Positions 23,152-30,654 of a stretch of DNA of 37,793 bases are shown piece by piece (position 1 is the stretch's first letter; the number at the start of each line of letters is the position of its first letter). This DNA comes from an uncultured Bacteroidales bacterium. Lineage in GTDB: Bacteria; Bacteroidota; Bacteroidia; Bacteroidales; UBA4417. The position numbers were made by a program, and so were the translations under genes. The notes under the pieces are model-generated. The model saw nothing but the letters and a program-made list of their open reading frames with translations. It was not told the DNA's origin and did no database searches. Location of the stretch: NCBI GenBank assembly GCA_903946925.1, contig CAJAXK010000485.1, positions 1-37,793 on the forward strand. Reading direction: 5' to 3'.

Positions 23152-24924
23152 ATGGAAATGATTAACATAAAAATAGACAATAAAGAAATAAAAGTAGCCC
23201 CAGGGACTACCGTATTGGATGCCGCAAAATCGGTTGGGATTAAAATCCCGACACTTTGCTACCTCCACCTTCATGATTTTGATATCACGAACAAACCTGC
23301 AGGTTGCCGTATTTGTGTTGTTGAAGTAAAAGGACGCCGCAACCTGGCACCCGCCTGTGCAACAGATTGTTTCGAAGGCATGGAAGTTAACACACACAAT
23401 ATCCGTGTGCTCAACAGCCGCAAAACCGTTCTGGAACTTATCCTAAGCGACCACCCGACCGATTGTCTTATTTGCCCAAAAAGCGGTAGCTGCGAACTGC
23501 AAACCCTGGCTCAGGATATGGGAATCCGCCAGATTGAATACCAAGGAGAGCAATCCCATTATAAGGAAGATACTTCACCAGCCATAATCCGCGATGTGGA
23601 TAAATGTATTATGTGCCGCCGTTGCGAAATGATGTGCAACGATGTACAAACCGTTGGAGTGCTTTCGGCTGTAAACCGCGGCTTTATGTCGGTGGTAGCA
23701 CCTGCTTTTGAGATGAACCTCGACCATAGCACTTGTACCTATTGCGGGCAATGCGTGGCTGTTTGCCCAACCGGAGCATTAACAGAAGTGGACCACACCA
23801 ACCAAGTTATACGCGCATTGGCCGATCCTTCAAAAACCGTAATTGTTCAAACCGCACCAGCAGTGCGTGTTGCATTAGGCGAAGAATTCGGGATGGATGC
23901 GGGTTCGATTGTTACCGGGAAAATGGTAACTGCTCTGCGCCAGCTTGGCTTCGACTATGTTTTTGATACCGATTTTGCCGCCGACCTTACCATTTTGGAA
24001 GAAGGCACCGAATTGCTCGACCGCATAACCCGCCATTTGAAGGGCGATAAAACTGTAAAACTGCCAATACTTACTTCATGCTGCCCAGGCTGGGTTAATT
24101 TCTTCGAGCACCAGTTCCCCGAAATGAACGACATCCCATCTACAGCACGTTCACCTCAACAAATGTTTGGAGCCATTGCCAAAACATATTTCGCCGAGAA
24201 ATTAGGCATTAAACGCGAAAACCTTGTTGTTGTTTCCATTATGCCATGTTTGGCAAAAAAATACGAATGCCAGCGCGATGAATTCGAGACCAATGGAAAC
24301 CCAGATGTTGATTTTGCTGTTTCCACCCGAGAACTTGCACACCTTATCAAACAAGCAAACATTGATTTCAACATTTTGCCAGACGAAGATTTCGACCGAC
24401 CAATGGGCGAATCAACAGGGGCTGCTGTAATATTTGGAACAACCGGTGGTGTAATAGAAGCGGCCGCCCGCACCGCTTATGAAATATTTACAGGAAAAAA
24501 CCTGGAAAAAGTTGATTTCAAACAACTACGCGGGATGGAATGGATCCGTCATGCGGAAGTCGATTTTGATGGTACACCTATCAGGATTGGCATTGCACAC
24601 GGTTTGGGAAACGCCCGCAAGTTGCTTCAGGATATAAAAGACGGCAAATCCGATTTCCATGCCATAGAAATCATGGCCTGCCCCGGTGGTTGTATTGGAG
24701 GTGGCGGTCAACCGCTGCATCATGGCGATACGAGTATTTTAATGAGCCGTCAAAAAGCGCTCTATACCGAAGACACCCACAAAACGCTCAGAAAATCGCA
24801 CGAAAACCCATATATCCAACAATTATATGCCGACTTCCTTGGTAAACCGATGAGCGAAAAAGCGCATCACCTGCTTCACACACATTATTTCGACAAAAGC
24901 AAGCCAGCCGAAATAAGCGAATAA
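23152..24924 (+). CDS. hndD: HndD: [FeFe]-hydrogenase catalytic subunit, operon B
   Basis: A 590-residue M3-type hydrogenase. The [2Fe-2S] ligands are Cys36, 52, 55 and 69; the His-Cys3 cluster uses His101, Cys105, 108 and 114; two [4Fe-4S] clusters use Cys152/155/158/162 and 195/198/201/205. The H-cluster motifs are canonical: L1 TSCCPGW (308-314), L2 MPCLAKKYE (364-372) and L3 EIMACPGGCIGGGGQP (506-521). The protein is complete, with the C-terminal RKSHENP...HHLLHTHYF segment. It should be the H2-forming or H2-oxidising site of the HndABCD-type complex. A strong AAAGGGG ribosome site precedes the ATG. It is clearly a paralogue of the operon A enzyme but differs in the L1 and L3 residues noted there. 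Confidence 0.96.
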   Translation: MEMINIKIDNKEIKVAPGTTVLDAAKSVGIKIPTLCYLHLHDFDITNKPAGCRICVVEVKGRRNLAPACATDCFEGMEVNTHNIRVLNSRKTVLELILSDHPTDCLICPKSGSCELQTLAQDMGIRQIEYQGEQSHYKEDTSPAIIRDVDKCIMCRRCEMMCNDVQTVGVLSAVNRGFMSVVAPAFEMNLDHSTCTYCGQCVAVCPTGALTEVDHTNQVIRALADPSKTVIVQTAPAVRVALGEEFGMDAGSIVTGKMVTALRQLGFDYVFDTDFAADLTILEEGTELLDRITRHLKGDKTVKLPILTSCCPGWVNFFEHQFPEMNDIPSTARSPQQMFGAIAKTYFAEKLGIKRENLVVVSIMPCLAKKYECQRDEFETNGNPDVDFAVSTRELAHLIKQANIDFNILPDEDFDRPMGESTGAAVIFGTTGGVIEAAARTAYEIFTGKNLEKVDFKQLRGMEWIRHAEVDFDGTPIRIGIAHGLGNARKLLQDIKDGKSDFHAIEIMACPGGCIGGGGQPLHHGDTSILMSRQKALYTEDTHKTLRKSHENPYIQQLYADFLGKPMSEKAHHLLHTHYFDKSKPAEISE

Positions 24925-24964
24925 CAAAAGGAAACTTGGAAAATAATTTTAAAGACGAATTAGT

Positions 24965-25441
24965 ATGGCAAACATAAAAATAAACGAGCAGAAGGTTCAA
25001 CAAATTGAAGCTATCTGCAAAAAGTTCAACAACGAAAAGGGCGAACTTATCAATGTATTGCACCAAACACAAAGCTTGGTTGGCTACCTGCCTGCCGAGG
25101 TTCAGGAAATTATAGCAAAAAACCTGAATTGCTCTGTAGCCCATGTGTATGGTGTGGTTACGTTCTACTCTTTCTTCACCATGATACCTAAAGGCGAATT
25201 CCCAATCAGTATTTGCATGGGAACAGCTTGTTATGTGCGCGGTGCCGAAAAAGTGTTGGACGAATTCAAACGCATCCTCAATGTACCCGTTGGGCAAACA
25301 ACCCCTGATGGCAAATTTTCGCTAAGCTGTTTACGCTGCGTTGGTGCCTGTGGGCTTGCACCTGTGGTAATGGTTGGCGAAAAGGTTTACGGACGCGTAT
25401 CGCCCGATGGTGTTAAGGACATCATCAAAGAGTACAAATAG
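24965..25441 (+). CDS. hndA: HndA: NuoE-type [2Fe-2S] subunit, operon B
   Basis: A 158-residue thioredoxin-fold ferredoxin subunit. Cys84 and Cys89 (CMGTAC) with Cys125 and Cys129 (CVGAC) are the [2Fe-2S] ligands; VAHVYGVVTFYSFF and the GxxPVVMVGEKVYGRVSPD end are typical of NuoE/HndA. An extra Cys122 lies just before the second ligand pair. Gene order B-C-D-A differs from the A-B-C-D order of the classical hnd operon. It is the last gene of operon B, 40 bp after hndD, and is followed directly by a terminator. A complex I subunit is excluded by the context. Confidence 0.94.
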   Translation: MANIKINEQKVQQIEAICKKFNNEKGELINVLHQTQSLVGYLPAEVQEIIAKNLNCSVAHVYGVVTFYSFFTMIPKGEFPISICMGTACYVRGAEKVLDEFKRILNVPVGQTTPDGKFSLSCLRCVGACGLAPVVMVGEKVYGRVSPDGVKDIIKEYK

Positions 25442-25464
25442 AAATACCGGAACCAAAATCATAC

Positions 25465-25509
25465 AAACACAGGGCTTCGCTTTAAAGTGAAACCCTGTGT
25501 TTGTTTTTT
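25465..25509 (+). terminator. Terminator of operon B
   Basis: AAACACAGGG (25465-25474) pairs with CCCTGTGTTT (25493-25502), and further pairing is possible in the 18-base loop. GTTTTTT follows. It lies 24 bp after hndA. Confidence 0.85.
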
Positions 25510-25605
25510 GTGGAAATATGTCATAGAAAAAGATTTTGGTTTTGTCGGAAAGAGGGTTCAGCCATGTTTGTTCAGACTTCCAAAAGCTTTGAATGTTTTA
25601 ACCCT

Positions 25606-25756
25606 AATTCCGCTCCTATAACCCTGGAAAAGAGAAAACCACGGATGTACAGAGGACATAGAGGTGCACAGGGTATTGTTAATCAGCACTATAAACTTTG
25701 TAAAACTTAGAGATTAAGTGGCTTAGTGGCAAAAAAAGACGTTTGGGAGTGAAGTC
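25606..25756. mobile_element. MITE-like element, family A copy 4 (ends decayed)
   Basis: Internal sequence matches copy 2 closely (AGAGAAAACCACGGATG, GTATTGTTAATCAGCACTAT, TTAGTGGCAAAAAAAGACG). The termini, about AATTCCGCTCC and GGGAGTGAAGTC, are degraded and no target duplication is evident. It lies in the 25442-25863 gap between the operon B terminator and the hybrid kinase; no gene is seen there. Confidence 0.7.
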
Positions 25757-25828
25757 AACTTTCAATGCTTTCCCCCCAACCCTTTCAGAAAATTTTAATA
25801 ATAAAACCCAATACCGCTGTATTATTTT

Positions 25829-25836
25829 TATATTTG
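25829..25836 (+). promoter_or_regulatory. Candidate -7 box for the hybrid kinase gene
   Basis: TATATTTG fits TAnnTTTG and lies 27 bp before the ATG at 25864. No clear -33 TTG is visible, so the support is modest. Confidence 0.35.
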
Positions 25837-25863
25837 CTTGTTTTATAAACATTTTTAACCGGT

Positions 25864-27570
25864 ATGAACACAGATTCCAACAATATCGCTGCCTTGCAAA
25901 AGGAGATAGAACTTTTAAAAGCAGAAAACAACCAACTAAATGCCAGTTTGCTCAAGCAAAAAGGATTTGAACTGCTTGAACTCGAAGCAGATGAAATAAG
26001 GAAGCAGTCGGAGAAAGCCAACCGGATAAAAAGTGATTTCCTCTCGATGATGAGCCACGAGATACGGACCCCGATGAATGGGATTGTGGGCATGACAAGT
26101 TTATTGCTCGATACAAAAATTACACCCGAACAACAAAATTATCTCGAAACTTTGCGCCTCAGTGCCGATAACCTGATGGCGATAATAAACGATATCCTTG
26201 ATTTCTCAAAAATAGAAGCCGACAAACTAATCCTCGACCAAAATTCATTCGAACTCAGGAAATGCATCGAGGAAGCACTTGACGTATATGCCGTAAAAGC
26301 AATCGAAAAAGGGATCGATCTGCTCTATATGCTTCAACCTGAAACCCCGCCTTTTTTAATCGGCGACATGAAAAGGGTGCGTCAGATACTTGGCAACCTG
26401 ATAAACAATGCGGTAAAATTTACCGATGAAGGCGAAATTTTTATTTCGGTTGAAAAGAAATCGCAAAACGAAGAATATTGCGAATTGCTTTTTTCGGTAA
26501 AGGACAGCGGTATAGGTATTAAGAGCGATAAACTATTGATGATTTTTGAAGCCTTTACCCAAACCGAATCATTTGCTTCGCGCCGCTATGGCGGCACAGG
26601 ACTGGGTTTGTCCATTGCAAGGCATTTGGTTGGTTTAATGGGAGGTACCATTTGGGCCGAAAGTAAACATGGCAAAGGGGCAACATTTTATTTTACCATA
26701 AAACTGAAAATTGCCGACACACCAACTACCAAATTGTACATTAGGGGCCAAATACCGGAACTTAGAGGAAGCAAAGTATTGATTGTTGACAGCGATGCCA
26801 CTTCGCGGCAAATATTTACCGTGCAATTCGAGGCTTGGGGAATGAAGGCAATTACGGCATCGAGTGCAAAAGAAGCCATGCGCATTATCGAAACCGAAGA
26901 ATCGTACTTTGATTTGGGTATTTTAGAAATGCAGGCTGCCGGGCTAAACGGAATAGAGCTGGCACAATCCATACGCGAAATCCCTTTTAAAGGGGACATG
27001 CCGTTTATTTTGGTTTCATCGGTTGGCAAAGTCAACGACCTGCCAAAGGGGCTTTTCGATGCGCAGCTATCAAAACCGGTAAAACTTACCGACTTGTTCG
27101 AGCTTGTGCTTGGTGTAATGTCCGAAAACAGGAACAAACAAAAGAACGTGGCCGGGCATAGTATCGACAAAAAACTTTCGGACAAACTGCCTTTGCGCAT
27201 CCTTTCTGCCGAGGACAACCCCACAAACCAGGAGCTTGTTGTTACAGTAATGAAAAAAATGGGCTATACCATTGATGCTGTGGAAAACGGCAAAAAAGCC
27301 TTGGAAATAATGGAGCACAACACCTACGATATTATACTTATGGATGTGCAGATGCCGGTAATGAACGGAATGGAAGCTACCCAAGAAATTATAAATAAAT
27401 ATCCCGAAAACGAAAGGCCTTTTATTATTGCCCTTACGGCAAATGCCATGCCTGGCGACAGGGAAAGATTCCTCGAAGCAGGAATGGTTGACTATTTGTC
27501 AAAACCAATACGTTTTAAAGATGTTCAGGATGTTTTGATCCGTTGGGGAAGAAAGAAGCTAAGTCAGTAA
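25864..27570 (+). CDS. Soluble hybrid histidine kinase with one degenerate and one intact receiver
   Basis: A 568-residue protein. Residues 5-55 form a coiled coil, HisKA has SHEIRTPMNG with phospho-His65, and HATPase_c spans about 165-282 (GNLINNAVKFTDEG, DSGIGI, RYGGTGLGLS). Receiver 1 (about 303-415) has ILEMQ at the phosphorylation site, so Glu355 replaces Asp and it is probably a pseudo-receiver. Receiver 2 (about 445-562) has ILMDVQMP with Asp494 and the AEDN and KP landmarks. There is no signal peptide, membrane segment or sensory domain, so input must come through the coiled coil or a partner protein. No histidine phosphotransfer protein is in view. Its location right after operon B makes the hydrogenase sensor module a conceivable partner, but it has its own promoter. 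Confidence 0.92.
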   Translation: MNTDSNNIAALQKEIELLKAENNQLNASLLKQKGFELLELEADEIRKQSEKANRIKSDFLSMMSHEIRTPMNGIVGMTSLLLDTKITPEQQNYLETLRLSADNLMAIINDILDFSKIEADKLILDQNSFELRKCIEEALDVYAVKAIEKGIDLLYMLQPETPPFLIGDMKRVRQILGNLINNAVKFTDEGEIFISVEKKSQNEEYCELLFSVKDSGIGIKSDKLLMIFEAFTQTESFASRRYGGTGLGLSIARHLVGLMGGTIWAESKHGKGATFYFTIKLKIADTPTTKLYIRGQIPELRGSKVLIVDSDATSRQIFTVQFEAWGMKAITASSAKEAMRIIETEESYFDLGILEMQAAGLNGIELAQSIREIPFKGDMPFILVSSVGKVNDLPKGLFDAQLSKPVKLTDLFELVLGVMSENRNKQKNVAGHSIDKKLSDKLPLRILSAEDNPTNQELVVTVMKKMGYTIDAVENGKKALEIMEHNTYDIILMDVQMPVMNGMEATQEIINKYPENERPFIIALTANAMPGDRERFLEAGMVDYLSKPIRFKDVQDVLIRWGRKKLSQ

Positions 27571-27761
27571 GCATTCTTCGGCAGGCTCAGATTATTGTGA
27601 ATAGAGAATAAATCGAAGATGGTTTACCAGCGAAATGTCTTCCGGTTCAAGGAAAAGTGCACCGGAACTAAGAATAGTGGTTTCAGATACAATTAATTCA
27701 ACTTGAAAATTTGAGTTATAACCATAATAAATTTCAGGAATAAAGTTAGGTATTCATTTGT

Positions 27762-28814
27762 ATGGAAATAAAGCGGATCCTTTTGCCCGATATGCTCAAA
27801 GGCTTGGCAGCCGTGCTGATGGTTCAAGTGCATATTACCGAACTTTTTATTGATAATACTGGCCGCGAAAGCCTGTGGGGAAAGGCTTCACTATTTCTTG
27901 GCGGCCCGTTTGCAGCAATGGTTTTTATGATTGTTATGGGTTATTTTGTGGCACGGAACAAAAAAACGCCCAAAGAAAACCTGTTTAGGGGAATAAAAAT
28001 ATTTGCTCTTGGCCTCCTTCTCAACATTGGGCTTAATTTCCATTTGCTTTGGAAAATACTATTCGACGATTGGCCTTACAATCCTTGGCATTACGTGTTT
28101 GGTGTTGATATACTGTACCTTGCCGGAATAAGCATTGTTGTGCTTTCGGCCTTAAAGCGATTAAAAAAAGGACAAGAATGGGCTTCCATCGGTTTGTTTT
28201 TCCTCATTATTGGTTTTAGCGGTTTTATGAACAGTAAAATAGTGGTAAGCGAAACCAATTATGTTCTTCCTTTTCTGGCCGGTAATTTTTCCTGGTCGTA
28301 TTTCCCGGTTTTCCCATGGCTTGCGTATCCAGTATTAGGTTTTTTTCTTTCGTTACAAATTGAACGGATTAAATCTTTCTTTCTTGATCAGAAAATTTAC
28401 TCCTTTATTTTGGTAGCCATTACCGCCGTTTTGGTACTGCTTTTTGGCGAAATGGGAATAAATACCAGCATTAACCTCCCCGACTATTACCATCATACTC
28501 ATGGCTTCGCATTTTGGGCAATAGGATTGGTTTTTCTTTGGGCGATACTGCTATTTTTTGTCTCAACTTGGTTTGCCGAAACTAAGCTAATACTTTTCCT
28601 TTGTTGGATCGGAAAAAATATTACGGTTTTTTATGTAGTACAGTGGTTGATAATAGGAAATATTTCCACCGTCATATACCAGACAAAGAGCATGGATAAT
28701 TTTGTATATTATTTTTTCGGCATATTTGCGGCTACGGTGATGTTTACATTTTTATACGAAAAAGCAAAATCCAAACTAACATCCAATAAAAGGACAAGCA
28801 TACAAAACGCATAA
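27762..28814 (+). CDS. DUF1624/heparan-alpha-glucosaminide N-acetyltransferase-like membrane protein
   Basis: A 350-residue polytopic protein with about ten membrane segments, starting RILLPDMLKGLAAVLMVQVH. The family of membrane acetyltransferases related to DUF1624/HGSNAT begins with R-x-x-x-x-D-x-x-+G-x-A-x-x-x-M-x-x-x-H, which is what is seen here. FPVFPWLAYPVLGFF in the middle is another landmark. Such proteins are thought to transfer acyl groups across the membrane to sugars; the acceptor is unknown. It stands alone, with gaps of 191 bp before it and 448 bp after it. The ATG at 27762 is the first methionine and keeps the complete N-terminal motif. Confidence 0.8.
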   Translation: MEIKRILLPDMLKGLAAVLMVQVHITELFIDNTGRESLWGKASLFLGGPFAAMVFMIVMGYFVARNKKTPKENLFRGIKIFALGLLLNIGLNFHLLWKILFDDWPYNPWHYVFGVDILYLAGISIVVLSALKRLKKGQEWASIGLFFLIIGFSGFMNSKIVVSETNYVLPFLAGNFSWSYFPVFPWLAYPVLGFFLSLQIERIKSFFLDQKIYSFILVAITAVLVLLFGEMGINTSINLPDYYHHTHGFAFWAIGLVFLWAILLFFVSTWFAETKLILFLCWIGKNITVFYVVQWLIIGNISTVIYQTKSMDNFVYYFFGIFAATVMFTFLYEKAKSKLTSNKRTSIQNA

Positions 28815-29262
28815 TTACCGCTTATCAACTGCAAACCTCGGCCTGCTTAACTTACCATTATTTGTCATTTTTACACACTGAATATCAATAATATACCATT
28901 TTTACAATTAAGCCAAACTATTAGTGTTTTCGTTTTGGGATCACAATTTCCCATTATATAATTTCATTTTCGAGTCCTCTGCTGCGGACTCCAAACTCTG
29001 GGTTCACGCCTCTCTTTTCTGATTTTAATCACCCATTTCCTATTCCCCAAACCTTCAATTTCCTATCAAAAATTCTATACAATCCCTGTTCGATTCACAG
29101 GATAAATGGCGAAAGTGGCGGATTGAGTTGGTGCTGTTGAAAAAAAATTGTAATTTTATGCTTTCAAAGTATTTATGATTATTTTTTTGCTCCACTCAAA
29201 TGCAAAACGGTACGATTAAACAAACTTGAATATTCGAACTATAAAAATCAATAACCAGCTAC
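28815..29262. other. Gene-free AT-rich gap
   Basis: No gene is seen. The only structure is a small hairpin GAGTCC-TCTGCTGC-GGACTC at 28972-28991, without a U-run. GGACTC/GAGTCC recalls the outer six bases of the family A elements, but no further homology is visible. Confidence 0.5.
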
Positions 29263-30345
29263 ATGGAAAGAAATTTATACAGCAAATTTACAGGAACCGG
29301 GAGTTACATACCATCGAACAAAGTTCCAAATGTTGACTTTTTATCAAATGAATTTTACGATTCGGATGGAACGGTTACCGGAAAAATGAACAACGAAATA
29401 ATTGATAAGTTTCTGGAAATTACAACTATAGCCGAGAGGCGTTATGTTTCCGACAATCTTGTAACATCGGATATTGCTTTCTTTGCGGCTTCCGAAGCTA
29501 TCAAGAACTCAGGAATTGATCAGGAAGAATTGGATTATATAATTGTGGCACATAATTTTGGCGATGTTAAGAGCGATAACAGGCGTTCGGATTTTGTGCC
29601 CAGTTTGGCGGCCCGGGTAAAGTTTAAATTAGAAATAAAGAATCCCAGTACTGTAGCTTACGACATAACTTTTGGATGCCCAGGCTGGTTGCAAGCAGTA
29701 ATTCAGGCTGATTATTTTATAAAATCGGGCGATGCTAAAAAAATCCTGGTTATAGGCGCAGAAACTTTGTCGCGGATTTCGGACCCACACGACAAGGATA
29801 GTATGTTATATGCCGATGGAGCTGGGGCTGTGGTTATGGAGGCAACAACTAGCGAAACCCCAATCGGGATTTTGGCGCATAATACGCGATCCGATACGTT
29901 TGCATATTCAAAAATGTTGCACATGAACAAGTCGTTTAATCCGGGCTATAAAAGCCAAAAAGATCTTTTCCTTAAAATGAATGGCAGGAGGCTGTATCAG
30001 TATGCGCTCGAAACCGTTCCTCAAGCTATAAAGGACTGCCTCGATAAAAGCGGCATGCATTTGGATAATATCAGCAAAGTGCTTATTCACCAGGCTAATG
30101 GAAAAATGGATGATGCCATTTTGAAGAGGTTGTATGCGCTGTACAACATAACCGATATTCCTGCCGATGTAATGCCAATGTCAATTGCATGGCTTGGAAA
30201 TACTTCGGTGGCTACCTTACCCACTTTATTCGACCTCATACTTAAAGGAAAACTGCAATCGCAAAAAATTAACCCGGGAAACAATCTTATATTTGCTTCG
30301 GTTGGTGCCGGAATGAATATCAATGCATTGATTTACAAGATGTAA
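29263..30345 (+). CDS. 3-oxoacyl-ACP synthase III (KAS III)-like protein
   Basis: A 360-residue thiolase-fold condensing enzyme. The catalytic triad is Cys139 (DITFGCPGWLQA), His276 (LIHQANGKM) and Asn313 (WLGNTSVATLP); GAGMNINAL at the C-terminus completes the fold. KAS III enzymes join an acyl-CoA or acyl thioester to malonyl-ACP. It is longer than the roughly 320 residues of housekeeping FabH because of an insert near 20-55 and another around 205-235, so it belongs to the FabH-like or ketoacyl-synthase group of secondary lipid pathways. No acyl carrier protein or other fatty acid gene is adjacent, and the product cannot be told. Confidence 0.88.
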   Translation: MERNLYSKFTGTGSYIPSNKVPNVDFLSNEFYDSDGTVTGKMNNEIIDKFLEITTIAERRYVSDNLVTSDIAFFAASEAIKNSGIDQEELDYIIVAHNFGDVKSDNRRSDFVPSLAARVKFKLEIKNPSTVAYDITFGCPGWLQAVIQADYFIKSGDAKKILVIGAETLSRISDPHDKDSMLYADGAGAVVMEATTSETPIGILAHNTRSDTFAYSKMLHMNKSFNPGYKSQKDLFLKMNGRRLYQYALETVPQAIKDCLDKSGMHLDNISKVLIHQANGKMDDAILKRLYALYNITDIPADVMPMSIAWLGNTSVATLPTLFDLILKGKLQSQKINPGNNLIFASVGAGMNINALIYKM

Positions 30346-30654
30346 ATTTACATTGTGGGTAGAAATCCGTTCCTAATCTTTCCTTAATTGCTGATCAGCC
30401 TAATTTGTATTGGTGGATTATTTTACCAAGTGCAAATAATTGATTTGACATACGGTTCAAAAAATAAATTCTACAAAAGTTCAGGCCTGCATTCCATGTT
30501 TTGGACTTCAAACGGGTTTATCTGCTATTGAGCTAAATCAACAAAATTCTTAACTAATTCTTTTTCAAAGCAGTCCTGCCTTATTTATTAATTTATAATT
30601 TTGCGCTTTGCTTTAACAGCAATTCATTAACTTTTGCTAATCAAAAAACAATTT
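30346..30654. other. Gene-free gap with candidate -7 box for dsbD
   Basis: TAATTTTG at 30596-30603 fits the TAnnTTTG pattern and lies about 50 bp before the dsbD ATG; no -33 TTG is evident. Nothing else is seen in this gap. Confidence 0.35.

Noticed and set aside
25501-25970. Two plus-strand frames of about 70 residues between operon B and the kinase
   Set aside because: They cover the terminator tail and the family A copy 4, and the second overlaps the kinase start in another frame.
28972-28991. GAGTCC/GGACTC hairpin as a fifth family A element
   Set aside because: Only the outer six bases agree; the internal family A sequence is absent and the spacing is 8 bp.
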